From Microbacterium pullorum (GTDB lineage Bacteria; Actinomycetota; Actinomycetes; Actinomycetales; Microbacteriaceae): 64,000 bases of DNA. The stretch covers positions 247,715 to 311,714 of the forward strand of contig NZ_JACSQP010000004.1 of NCBI RefSeq assembly GCF_014836535.1, written 5' to 3'. Made by a program: the position numbers and the translations under genes. Of this stretch, positions 34,149 through 42,343 are shown piece after piece (positions within the stretch are counted from its first letter, which is position 1; each line of letters opens with the position of its first letter). The notes under the pieces are model-generated. The model was not told the DNA's origin. It searched no databases and saw nothing but the letters and a program-made list of their open reading frames with translations.

Positions 34149-35477
34149 TCAGATGGTGCTGGTCTCGCGGTCGGGGGAGACTTCGCGGGGCAGCGGCGCG
34201 CCGTAACGCTCGAGCTCGATCTCCTCGAGCGTCTTGCCCTCGGTCTTCGGGGCCCAGATCGTGCCGATCAGCAGCGCCGCCACGAGCAGGCCGATGATGA
34301 GCAGGCCGAGCTGGCCGAGCCCGATGCTGCTGAGAAGCACCGGGAAGACGAGGCTGAGCAGACCCACCATCACGCGAGCGAGCATGAACAGCATGCCCTG
34401 GGCGCTGGCACGGTAGCGGGTGGCGAACAGCTCCGCCGTCCACAGGCCGTAGAACGCCTGCGCACCGAGACCAGCCGAGATGCCCCACGCCACGGCGAAG
34501 AACAGCAGCGAGAACACTCCGGGAGGGGCGAACACCAGCACGACCCAGGCGATGACGCCCAGCAGCGCACCGCCGAAGTACAGCCAGCGGCGGCTGACGC
34601 GGTCGCCGTAGCGCATGAACCCGAAGTAGGTGGCGAGGGCGGTGAGGCTCCACACCAGCACCTGCAGGAGGTTCTGGGCGGCGGGGTCCACGAGACCCGC
34701 CGCGGCGTACACGCGCGGCTGGAAGATGCCCGCCTGGCCGGCGACGGTGTTCCACAGGCCGTAGACGCCGATGAGGAACGCCAGCGCCCCGAAGTTGCGA
34801 CGGTCGGTCAACAGGCCCTTCATGCCCGAGAACAGCGACACCTTCTCGCCTGCGGCCACACCGGCATCACGCTGGTCCTTCCAGCGCTTGGACTCGGGGA
34901 GCCCTCGGCGCACCCACCACGTGACCGCCGCGATGACGAAGAGGTGGAAGAAGATCAGGCGCGAGCCGACGATGCCCAGCGGCAGCACGAGGACGGCCAG
35001 CAGGAAGCCGACGGCGGGGCCGATCGACCAGGCCAGCTGCGCCGTTCCCACGTGCGCCGCGCGGTGCTCGCTGGGAGCCTCTTCTGCGATGTAGGTCCAG
35101 GATGCCGGGACGCCCGCACCCACGGCGATGCCCATGAGCACGACGCCGACCAGCAGCACGGCGAAGTTCGGGGAGAACGTCACCATGAGCGTTCCGACCA
35201 TGAAGACGATCAGGTCGTAGGTGTAGATGAACTTGCGGCCGAGGCGGTCGCAGAGCGGCCCGCCGATGGCGGCACCGATCGCGGCGCCGAAAGCGTTGGC
35301 GCTGAGGGCGGCGACCAGGCCCACGGCCGCGTCGTCGAAGCCGAACTCCTGCTGCCAGAGGGTCAGGCTCGTGGCCAGCGCGATGATGGCGCCCGCCTCG
35401 ATGTAGTTCGACATGGCGACCGCGATCGTGGCCTTCCAGGCCGTCAGCGGGCGACGGGTGGTGCGGGGGGAACTCAT
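34149..35477 (-). CDS. MFS transporter, probable rhamnose permease
   Basis: A 442-residue major-facilitator sugar porter with 12 predicted helices. It has the sugar-porter loop GPLCDRLGRKFIYTYDLIVF (GxxxDRxGRK) between helices 2 and 3, WTYIAEEAPSEHRA after helix 4, PESKRWKDQ in the central loop, ELFATRYRASAQGM, and a C-terminal APKTEGKTLEEIELERYG tail typical of sugar porters. The gene sits 3 bases after rhaI and inside the rhaM-rhaI operon, so rhamnose or a rhamnose derivative is a fair guess. It makes two import systems at this locus. Confidence 0.85.
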   Translation of the reverse strand: MSSPRTTRRPLTAWKATIAVAMSNYIEAGAIIALATSLTLWQQEFGFDDAAVGLVAALSANAFGAAIGAAIGGPLCDRLGRKFIYTYDLIVFMVGTLMVTFSPNFAVLLVGVVLMGIAVGAGVPASWTYIAEEAPSEHRAAHVGTAQLAWSIGPAVGFLLAVLVLPLGIVGSRLIFFHLFVIAAVTWWVRRGLPESKRWKDQRDAGVAAGEKVSLFSGMKGLLTDRRNFGALAFLIGVYGLWNTVAGQAGIFQPRVYAAAGLVDPAAQNLLQVLVWSLTALATYFGFMRYGDRVSRRWLYFGGALLGVIAWVVLVFAPPGVFSLLFFAVAWGISAGLGAQAFYGLWTAELFATRYRASAQGMLFMLARVMVGLLSLVFPVLLSSIGLGQLGLLIIGLLVAALLIGTIWAPKTEGKTLEEIELERYGAPLPREVSPDRETSTI

Positions 35478-35480
35478 CGC

Positions 35481-36647
35481 CTATGCCCCCCATCCGGCCT
35501 GGGTGCCGCCGACACGCTCGGACTCGATCTTCTCCTGGTAGCCGGAGGCGGCGAAAGCGGCCATCGGGTCGGCGGGAAGGCCCCGCGACTCGCGCCACTC
35601 GGCCAGCGCCGGGCGCACGTCGGTGTAGAAGGCGTCCATGAACACGGCCTGGGCACCGAGCACGTCGTTGGCCGACTGCGCCGCCGCGAGGGCGTCGTGG
35701 TCGAGCAGCAGGGCGCGCGCGGTCATCTCCTGCACGTTCAGCACGGAGCGGATCTGGCCGGGGATCTTCGCTTCGATGTTGTGGCACTGGTCGAGCATGA
35801 AGGCCACGTCGGGGTTGTTGAGGCCGCCGCCGCGGATGACTTCGTACAGGATGCGGAACAGCTGGAACGGGTCGGCCGCGCCCACGATGAGGTCGTCGTC
35901 GGCGTAGAAGCGCGAGTTGAAGTCGAACGAGCCGAGCTTGCCCAGGCGCAGCAGCTGCATGACGATGAACTCGATGTTGGTGCCGGGGGCGTGGTGGCCG
36001 GTGTCCAGGCACACCATCGCCTGCTCGCCGAGGGCGGCGACCTGCACATAGGAGGTGCCCCAGTCGGGAACGTCGGTGTGGTAGAACGACGGCTCGAAGA
36101 ACTTGTACTCCAGCACGATGCGCTGCTCGCCGGTCAGGCGGGCGTAGATCTGCTGCAGCGAGTCCTGCAGGCGGTCCTGGCGGGCGCGCATGTCGGTCTG
36201 GCCGGGGTAGTTCGAGCCCTCGGCGAGCCAGATCTTCAGGTCGCGGGAGCCGGTGGCATCCATGATGTCGATGCACTCGAGGTGGTGGGCGATCGCCTTG
36301 CGGCGGATCGCCTCGTTCTCGTGGGTGAGGGCGCCGAACTTGTAGTCCTCGTCCTGGAACGTGTTGGAGTTGATGGTGCCGAGCTTCACGCCGAGGTCTT
36401 CGGCGTAGCTGCGCAGCGCGGCGTAGTCGTCGACCTTGTCCCACGGGATGTGCAGCGCCACCGACGGGGCGAGACCGGTGAACTTGTTGACCTGTGCGGC
36501 ATCGGCGATCTTCTCGCGCGGATCACGGGGGGTGCCCTCGGTGGTCCACACCCGGAAGCGGGTGCCGGAGTTTCCGAACGCCCAGCTGGGCAGTTCGATG
36601 CCCTGCTGTGCCAGCGTGCTCTGGATGTCGGGGGAGAGGGTGCTCAT
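35481..36647 (-). CDS. rhaI: L-rhamnose isomerase, Gram-positive type
   Basis: A 388-residue TIM-barrel isomerase converting L-rhamnose to L-rhamnulose with divalent metal. The family blocks SWAFGNSGTRFRVW, ALHIPWDKVDDYAALRSYAE, DLKIWLAEGSNYPGQTDMRA, EYKFFEPSFYHTDVPDWGT and VCLDTGHHAPGTNIEFI are clear; the His and Asp/Glu in these stretches are probable metal ligands. The ATG at 36647 shares one base with the rhaM stop (TGATG), so it is translationally coupled. Confidence 0.95.
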   Translation of the reverse strand: MSTLSPDIQSTLAQQGIELPSWAFGNSGTRFRVWTTEGTPRDPREKIADAAQVNKFTGLAPSVALHIPWDKVDDYAALRSYAEDLGVKLGTINSNTFQDEDYKFGALTHENEAIRRKAIAHHLECIDIMDATGSRDLKIWLAEGSNYPGQTDMRARQDRLQDSLQQIYARLTGEQRIVLEYKFFEPSFYHTDVPDWGTSYVQVAALGEQAMVCLDTGHHAPGTNIEFIVMQLLRLGKLGSFDFNSRFYADDDLIVGAADPFQLFRILYEVIRGGGLNNPDVAFMLDQCHNIEAKIPGQIRSVLNVQEMTARALLLDHDALAAAQSANDVLGAQAVFMDAFYTDVRPALAEWRESRGLPADPMAAFAASGYQEKIESERVGGTQAGWGA

Positions 36648-37027
36648 CAGTGGGTGCTCTCTGTCGTAGCGGCGGCCGCGCCGGACGCGACCAGTTGGGT
36701 GTGGAGGTTGAAGACTTCGGTGAGGGGGGTCGCGGCCTGGTCGGGGCGGCCATCGAGGCCGTCGAAGAACGGGGCCATCTGGGCCTCCCAACGAGTGGCG
36801 ACCTCGGACGCGGCGAGGTACGCCTGGGCGGCCTCGTCGTCGTCGGTCTCGTAGTAACCGGTGAGGAGTCCGCCTTCGCCGAGAAACAGCGAGTAGTTGC
36901 GGCGGCCCGAGGCGGCGATCTCGGCGAGCATCTCCGGCCAGACGGGACTGTGTCGACGGATGTATTCGTCGAGAAGTTCGGGTTTGACGCGTAGCTGGAA
37001 GCAGACGCGTTGCGTCGGGCTCGTCAT
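36647..37027 (-). CDS. rhaM: L-rhamnose mutarotase
   Basis: A 126-residue dimeric ferredoxin-like-fold protein that interconverts alpha and beta anomers of L-rhamnose. QRVCFQLRVKPELLDEYIRR with the catalytic-region His (RRHSPVWPEML), NYSLFLGEGGLLTGYYET, and a C-terminal helix-strand part ending MAPFFDGLDG-like are conserved. It is first in the catabolic operon, its promoter and operator lying at 37052-37095, and AGGAGA precedes the ATG. Confidence 0.92.
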   Translation of the reverse strand: MTSPTQRVCFQLRVKPELLDEYIRRHSPVWPEMLAEIAASGRRNYSLFLGEGGLLTGYYETDDDEAAQAYLAASEVATRWEAQMAPFFDGLDGRPDQAATPLTEVFNLHTQLVASGAAAATTESTH

Positions 37028-37051
37028 TGAGGTCTCCTGATTCGGTCGGAG

Positions 37052-37095
37052 TGAATCGTTTCAACAGCGTAACCCACGCCCGCGGCGTCCCGCAA
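37052..37095 (-). promoter_or_regulatory. rhaM operon promoter with LacI-type operator
   Basis: On the minus strand TTGCGG (37090-37095), an 18-base spacer and TACGCT (37066-37071) form the promoter. The dyad TGAAACGATTCA (37052-37063) starts 2 bases past the -10, overlapping the expected transcription start. It matches the inner part of the ABC-operon operator (TGAATCGATTCA) at 11 of 12 positions, linking both operons to one LacI regulator. Confidence 0.75.
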
Positions 37096-37127
37096 CGGGT
37101 ACGTGGCTGTTTCGAGACGGCGCCGCG

Positions 37128-39239
37128 TCAGCCGCGCAGCGCGAGGGCGAAGGGGAGCACCGCCGTCGCGCCGGCCCGGCGCAGCTCGCGTGCGGCGATC
37201 GTCAGCGTCCATCTGCTGTCGACGAGGTCGTCGACCAGCAGGACCGGCGCGGCGGGAACATCGAGACCGGCGGCGCTGAAGCGACCCCAGACGCCGGCGA
37301 GCCGGAAGGCGCTGTTGCCTCCCGGTGCGCCGGTCGGACCGCCCTCGACGAGATCGAGGGTGCCCAGAAACGGCATGCGGCCGATCTCGGCGATGCCGCG
37401 GGCCAGCGTACCGACGAGCTGCGGCCTGGATCGTGACGGCATCGCGACCACGGCGACCGGACGCTCGGCCCAGCCCCAATCGGCCAGCACACGCACGCAG
37501 GCGGCCGCCACGTTCGGCGGCACCGGCGCATCGGCGGCGCCGGCCGCGAACATCTCGCGCAGCGTCCCACCCCACCCGAGGTCGGTGAGCCGCGCGAGCG
37601 CCCGTCCCTCGTCCGACTGCTCGTCGGCGGGGATGCGACCACGCACCGGCACGCCGAGCGAGTCGCCACCGGTGGGCCACTGCCGACGGGGTTCGATCGG
37701 CACACCGACCCGGTCGAGTGCGGCGGAGGCCGCCTGGGTCGCGTCGTCTCCGATCGAGAGCGGAAACCATGCCCCGGCGCAGTTGTCGCAGCGACCGCAG
37801 GGTGTCGCGGTGTCGTCGTCGAGGGCGCGCTGCAGGAACTCCATGCGGCATGCGCCGGTCTGCTCGTAGTCGATCATGTGCTGCTGCTCGGCGAGGCGCT
37901 CGGCGGCGATACGGCGGTAGCGGTCTTCGTCGTACGTCCACGGCCGGCCGGTCGCGATCCAGCCGCCCTTCGTGCGGGCCACCGCGCCGTCGACATCGAG
38001 CACCTTCAGCAGCAGCTCCAGCGGAGTGCGCCGGATGTCGACCAGGGCTTCGAGCGCCGGCGTCGACAGTGGCCCACCCGAGGCGGAGAGGGCCGAGAGC
38101 ACGCGCTCGGCCCGCTCTCTGTCGGGCATGGATGCCGTGGCGAAATAGTGCCAGATCTCGCGGTCTTCGGCGCCGGGGAGCAGGAGCACGTCGGCAGACG
38201 CCGTGGCACGCCCCGCGCGCCCGACCTGCTGGTAGTACGACACCGGCGACGACGGTGCCCCCAGGTGCACGACGAAGCCGAGGTCGGGCTTGTCGAGTCC
38301 CATGCCGAGGGCGCTCGTGGCGACGAGCGCCTTGACCCGGTTCTGCTTCAGGAGTGTCTCGGCTTCCTCGCGCTCGTCGGGATCGGTCTGTCCGGTGTAG
38401 GCGCGCACGTCGTAACCGCGGTCGCGCAGCAGCCGGGCGGTGTCGTTCGCGGCCGCGACGGTGAGCGTGTAGATGATGCCCGATCCCGGGAGATCGGCGA
38501 GGTGGCTGATCAGCCACGCGAGGCGGCTCGGGGCGTCTGGAAGCCGCAGCACGCCGAGTCGCAGTGACGTGCGGGCGAGGGGGCCGCGGATGACGAGGAC
38601 CTCGGGCGAGCCCGTGGCCTGGTCGAGGGTGCCCAGCTGCTCCGCGACATCGGCCACCACACGGCTGTTGGCCGTCGCCGTCGTCGCCAGCACGGGCACG
38701 CCGGCGGGGATGCGGGCGATGAGGTCGCGCAGGCGTCGGTAGTCCGGGCGGAAGTCGTGCCCCCAGTCGCTGATGCAGTGCGCCTCATCGACCACGAGCA
38801 GGCCGATCCTCGGGACCAGTTGCGGCAGCTGCTCCTCACGGAACGACGGGTTGTTCAGGCGTTCGGGCGACACCAGCAGCACGTCGACCTCGCCGCGGTC
38901 GAGCTGTGCGAGCACGTCGTGCCACTCGTGCGCATTCGTGGAGTTGATCGCGACGGCCCGCACGCCCGCACGCCGTGCTGCGGCGATCTGGTCGCGCATG
39001 AGGGCGAGCAGCGGCGAGACCAGCACCGTCGGCCCCGCGCCGCGCCGGCGCAGGAGCAGCGTCGCCACGAAGTACACCGCGGACTTGCCCCACCCGGTGC
39101 GCTGCACCACGAGGGCGCGGCGGCCCCCGTCGACGAGTGCCTCGATCGCCTCGAACTGGCCGTCGTGGAACTCGGCGTCGTCACGGCCGACGAGGGCGTG
39201 GAGCACGTCGAGCGCCTGAGCCCGAACCGTCGAAGTCAT
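37128..39239 (-). CDS. RecQ-like DNA helicase with C-terminal phosphoribosyltransferase-like domain
   Basis: A 703-residue SF2 helicase. Walker A QRTGWGKSAVYFV, VDEAHCISDWGHDFRPDY (DEAH box), TATANSRV and QQVGRAGRA (motif VI) fix the RecQ class. A Cys-rich zinc site follows (CRMEFLQ plus CGRCDNC). Instead of an HRDC domain the last 200 residues end in LLVDDLVDSRWTLTIAARE, a PRPP-binding signature. This matches the mycobacterial RqlH type, though I name it cautiously. It is probably a 3'-5' ATP-dependent helicase in DNA repair. Start: ATG 39239, or GTG three codons earlier; both have purine-rich leaders. It is monocistronic between the rhamnose operon and a divergent LacI gene. Confidence 0.88.
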   Translation of the reverse strand: MTSTVRAQALDVLHALVGRDDAEFHDGQFEAIEALVDGGRRALVVQRTGWGKSAVYFVATLLLRRRGAGPTVLVSPLLALMRDQIAAARRAGVRAVAINSTNAHEWHDVLAQLDRGEVDVLLVSPERLNNPSFREEQLPQLVPRIGLLVVDEAHCISDWGHDFRPDYRRLRDLIARIPAGVPVLATTATANSRVVADVAEQLGTLDQATGSPEVLVIRGPLARTSLRLGVLRLPDAPSRLAWLISHLADLPGSGIIYTLTVAAANDTARLLRDRGYDVRAYTGQTDPDEREEAETLLKQNRVKALVATSALGMGLDKPDLGFVVHLGAPSSPVSYYQQVGRAGRATASADVLLLPGAEDREIWHYFATASMPDRERAERVLSALSASGGPLSTPALEALVDIRRTPLELLLKVLDVDGAVARTKGGWIATGRPWTYDEDRYRRIAAERLAEQQHMIDYEQTGACRMEFLQRALDDDTATPCGRCDNCAGAWFPLSIGDDATQAASAALDRVGVPIEPRRQWPTGGDSLGVPVRGRIPADEQSDEGRALARLTDLGWGGTLREMFAAGAADAPVPPNVAAACVRVLADWGWAERPVAVVAMPSRSRPQLVGTLARGIAEIGRMPFLGTLDLVEGGPTGAPGGNSAFRLAGVWGRFSAAGLDVPAAPVLLVDDLVDSRWTLTIAARELRRAGATAVLPFALALRG

Positions 39240-39357
39240 GGGCTCCACCCTGCCTCATGCCACCGACGCCGTGGGCCCCCGCCCCCGCGCCGGCCGCGCC
39301 GCAGCCCCCGCCCGGCCGCGGAGTCGGTAGCCTGGGGCGACGAACGAGGGGGCGCCG

Positions 39358-40365
39358 ATGGTCGTCAGCATCAGGGATGTCGCGGCGGCGGCATCCGTCT
39401 CTGTCGGCACCGTGTCCAACGTGCTGAACCGGCCGTCGAAGGTGGCCCCGGCCACCGTCGAGCGCGTGCAGCGGGCGATCGACGAGCTCGGGTTCGTGCG
39501 CAACGACGCCGCCCGGCAGCTGCGCGTGGGGCGCAGCCGCAGCATCGGCCTGGTCGTGCTGGATGCCGGCAACCCCTTCTTCGCCGACGTCGCCCGCGGC
39601 GCCGAGGCGCGCGCCGACGAAGCGGACATGGCCGTTCTGCTCGGCAACGCCGACGAAGACGCGCAGCGGGAGACGCGCTACCTCGACCTGTTCCTGGAGC
39701 AGCGGGTCAACGGCGTGCTCATCACCCCGGCCGACGACGACACCCGTCGCCTGGCGCGACTGCGCGACGCGGGCACGCCGGTGATCCTCGTCGACCGCGA
39801 GGTGCCCGGCTCCGGGTTCTCCTCGGTTTCGGTCGATGACGTCGAGGGCGGGTTCCTCGCGGCATCCCACCTGCTGGCCGCCGGCAGACGCCGCGTGATG
39901 TTCCTCGGGGGGCCGCGGTCGATCCGACAGGTCGCGGATCGACTCGAGGGGGCGCGGCGGGCGGTCGACGCCGTCGACGGCGCCACCCTGCAGGTCGTCG
40001 AGATGCCCGCCTTGACGGTGCTGCACGGCCGCGCCGCGGGGCTGGAGGTGCTCGAGCGGGCGACCGGCGAGCGACCCGATGCGATCTTCGCCGCGAACGA
40101 CCTGCTCGCCGTCGGCGCGATCCAGGCGCTGTCGATCCTGTCGGGCGTGCGCATCCCCGACGACATCGCGCTGATCGGCTATGACGACATCGACTTCGCC
40201 GCCTCGACGATCGTGCCACTGAGCTCCATCCGCCAGCCGGCCACCCTCATCGGGTACACGGCGGTCGATCTGCTGCTGTCCGAGCTCGACGATCCGCACG
40301 GCGACCACGAGCGCAACGTGCGATTCCAGCCCGAGCTCGTCGTGCGCGAATCCACGAGCGGCTGA
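39358..40365 (+). CDS. LacI family regulator (paralogue of the 23.6-kb regulator)
   Basis: A 335-residue LacI repressor: head VVSIRDVAAAASVSVGTVSN then VLNRP, hinge FVRNDAARQLRVG, and a sugar-binding domain with GLVVLDAGNPFFADVARGAE, FAANDLLAVGAIQAL and ALIGYDDIDFAASTIVPLS. It shares most of its sequence with the regulator at 23.6 kb and thus probably arose by duplication. GAGGGGG precedes ATG 39358 and TAGCCT at about 39328 may be the -10. It leads a likely operon with an aldo/keto reductase and LLM oxidoreductase. No LacI dyad was found just upstream; target sites are unknown. Confidence 0.88.
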   Translation: MVVSIRDVAAAASVSVGTVSNVLNRPSKVAPATVERVQRAIDELGFVRNDAARQLRVGRSRSIGLVVLDAGNPFFADVARGAEARADEADMAVLLGNADEDAQRETRYLDLFLEQRVNGVLITPADDDTRRLARLRDAGTPVILVDREVPGSGFSSVSVDDVEGGFLAASHLLAAGRRRVMFLGGPRSIRQVADRLEGARRAVDAVDGATLQVVEMPALTVLHGRAAGLEVLERATGERPDAIFAANDLLAVGAIQALSILSGVRIPDDIALIGYDDIDFAASTIVPLSSIRQPATLIGYTAVDLLLSELDDPHGDHERNVRFQPELVVRESTSG

Positions 40366-40386
40366 CACCCCGAGCGGCTGACACCC
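40355..40386. repeat. 16-base tandem duplication across the LacI stop codon
   Basis: CGAGCGGCTGACACCC occurs twice in a row (40355-40370 and 40371-40386). Each copy holds an in-frame-looking GGC TGA, the first being the real stop. It looks like a recent small duplication without effect on the protein. Confidence 0.8.
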
Positions 40387-40414
40387 TCACCACGACCCCT
40401 GCGAAAGGCACGCC

Positions 40415-41356
40415 ATGCGACAGACCAGTCTCGGCTCCACCGGCCTCACGGTCGGCCCGCTCACCCTGGGCACCTCGGCACTCGGCCGGGGGACGACGCC
40501 CGGTTCGCCCGAAGAAGCCGAGGCGGTCGCGGCGGCCGAGGCGCTGCTCACCGGCCCCGTCCCGCTCATCGACACCTCCAACAACTACGGCGACGGTCGC
40601 TCCGAGGCGGTGCTCGGCCTCGCGCTGGCGGCGGTCGGGTCGCGTGCGACGGCGGCCATCGCGACCAAGGTCGACCGTGACCCGCAGACCGGTGCCTTCG
40701 ATCGCGATCGCGTGCTGCGCTCGTACGATGAGAGCCTCGACCGACTCGGGCTCGACCGTGTCGGCATCCTGCACTTCCACGATCCCTACAGCGTCACGTT
40801 CGCCGAAGCGACCGCTCCGGGAGGCGCGGTGTCGGCGCTGGTGGAGCTGCGCGATGCCGGTGCGGTGGATGCCATCGGCATCGCCGCCGGACCCATCCCG
40901 ATGATGACGCAGTACGTCGAGACCGGACTGTTCGATGTCGTGCTCTCGCACAACCGCTACACGCTGGTCGACCGCACCGCCGAGCCGCTGTTCGCCGCCG
41001 CGCGCCGCCGGGGGATGGGGGTGTTCAACGCGGCACCTTTCGGTGCCGGCATTCTCGCGAAGGGGTCGGCGTCTCGGGCGTCGTACGGCTACACCGAGGC
41101 ATCGCCGCAGCTCATCGAGTGGATCGCGCGCGCCGAGCAGGTGTGCGCGGACCACGGGGTGACGCTGGCCGCCGCGGCGCTGCACTTCTCGCTGCGCTCG
41201 GAGCTCGTGGATTCGACGATCGTGGGCATCGCCTCGGTGCCGCGGCTCGAGCAGCTGAGGCACCTGCACGCCGCGGCGGTGCCCGAAGAGCTCTGGCCCG
41301 ACCTGGAAGCCTTGGGCCCGGCACCCAGCCCGCTCACCGACGGGGCCGACGGGTGA
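40415..41356 (+). CDS. Aldo/keto reductase, aldose 1-dehydrogenase-like
   Basis: A 313-residue NAD(P)-dependent TIM-barrel oxidoreductase. Catalytic Asp/Tyr/Lys/His can be placed in PLIDTSNNYGDGRSE, AIATKVDRDP and GILHFHDPYSV; C-terminal cofactor part includes STIVGIASVPRLEQL. It resembles the D-threo-aldose/L-fucose 1-dehydrogenase branch, which oxidises 6-deoxy sugars, fitting a neighbourhood of rhamnose use, but specificity is inferred. GAAAGG lies upstream of ATG 40415. The end overlaps the LLM gene by 4 bases. Confidence 0.88.
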   Translation: MRQTSLGSTGLTVGPLTLGTSALGRGTTPGSPEEAEAVAAAEALLTGPVPLIDTSNNYGDGRSEAVLGLALAAVGSRATAAIATKVDRDPQTGAFDRDRVLRSYDESLDRLGLDRVGILHFHDPYSVTFAEATAPGGAVSALVELRDAGAVDAIGIAAGPIPMMTQYVETGLFDVVLSHNRYTLVDRTAEPLFAAARRRGMGVFNAAPFGAGILAKGSASRASYGYTEASPQLIEWIARAEQVCADHGVTLAAAALHFSLRSELVDSTIVGIASVPRLEQLRHLHAAAVPEELWPDLEALGPAPSPLTDGADG

Positions 41357-42276
41357 GCCCCGCCATCGGGGTCATGCTGCCTCGCGACCTCGAGCCGACG
41401 CGCGTGCGGGAGTTCGTCCAGCGCGCCGAGAAGCTGGGCTTCGACGAGCTGTGGATCGTCGAAGACCTCGGGTTCCGCGGCGGCATCGCGCAGGCGGCGG
41501 TCGTGCTGGCGTGGACCGAGCGGATCCGCGTGGGGATCGGCATCGTCCCCGCCGGGGCCCGCAACGCCGCATTCGCGGCGATGGAGCTGGCGACGCTCAC
41601 CCAGCTGTTCCCCGGTCGGGTGCATGCCGGGATCGGACACGGGATGCCGGGCTGGATGCGGCAGATCGGTGCGTGGCCGGACCGTCCCCTGCGGGCGCTC
41701 GAGCAGCACGTGACAACCGTGCGCGCGCTGCTCGGCGGCGGGGTGCTCGACAGCGGCGTGCGCCTGGATGCCAGCGCCGTGCCGGCCGACCCCCCGCCGC
41801 TGCTGCTGGGGGTGCGGGGACCGAAGTCGCTGGCGCTGTCAGGTCGCATCGCCGACGGCACGGTGCTGGCGGAGCCCGTGACGCCGGAGTACGCGCGGGC
41901 GGCGCTCGGGCAGATCGCGGCATCCGATCACCGGCTCGTGGCCTACAACGTCGGCGTGGTCGATGCCGACCCGGCGGTTGCCGTCGCGGCGGCGCGGCCG
42001 GCGCTCGCGGCCATCGGCGAACCGGACTGGGCGCCGCACATCGCACCGCTGCCGTTCGCGGCGGAGTTCGCGGCCCTGCGGGCGCGGTGCGTCGATGGGG
42101 CGGAGTTCGCCCGGGCGATGCCCGCGGAGTGGGTGCGCCAACTCGCGCTCGCAGGCACGGCCGCGCGGGTGCGGGTCCGCATCGACGAGCTGGCCGCCGC
42201 CGGAGTGCACAGCAGCGTGTTCATCCCCGTCGGCGATCCCGTCACCGCTCTGGACTCGCTCGCCACCGTGCTCTAG
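41353..42276 (+). CDS. LLM class flavin-dependent oxidoreductase
   Basis: A 307-residue luciferase-like TIM barrel binding FMN or F420. The start GVMLPRDLEPTRVREFVQ, then KLGFDELWIVEDLGFRGG, TERIRVGIGIVPAGARN and FPGRVHAGIGHGMPGWMRQI are family features. GTG 41353 overlaps the aldo/keto reductase stop (GTGA). F420 use is plausible because cofE is present at 9.4 kb, but FMN cannot be excluded. Substrate unknown. Confidence 0.87.
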   Translation: MSPAIGVMLPRDLEPTRVREFVQRAEKLGFDELWIVEDLGFRGGIAQAAVVLAWTERIRVGIGIVPAGARNAAFAAMELATLTQLFPGRVHAGIGHGMPGWMRQIGAWPDRPLRALEQHVTTVRALLGGGVLDSGVRLDASAVPADPPPLLLGVRGPKSLALSGRIADGTVLAEPVTPEYARAALGQIAASDHRLVAYNVGVVDADPAVAVAAARPALAAIGEPDWAPHIAPLPFAAEFAALRARCVDGAEFARAMPAEWVRQLALAGTAARVRVRIDELAAAGVHSSVFIPVGDPVTALDSLATVL

Positions 42277-42343
42277 CGTCGCCGCCGACGGTCGATAGGT
42301 TGTCAGCACCCCGCACGGTGCGGGAAGCGGAGGAGTGGTGAGC

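Noticed and set aside
32070..36854. Very long open frame (about 1590 codons) antisense to the rhamnose operon
   Set aside because: It runs across five well-supported genes on the other strand, with Val/Gly/Arg/His-biased composition and no recognisable motif; a GC-skew shadow.
37128..39239. Phosphoribosyltransferase end of the helicase as a separate gene
   Set aside because: The reading frame continues without a stop from the helicase domain, with no internal ribosome site seen, so it is a fusion.
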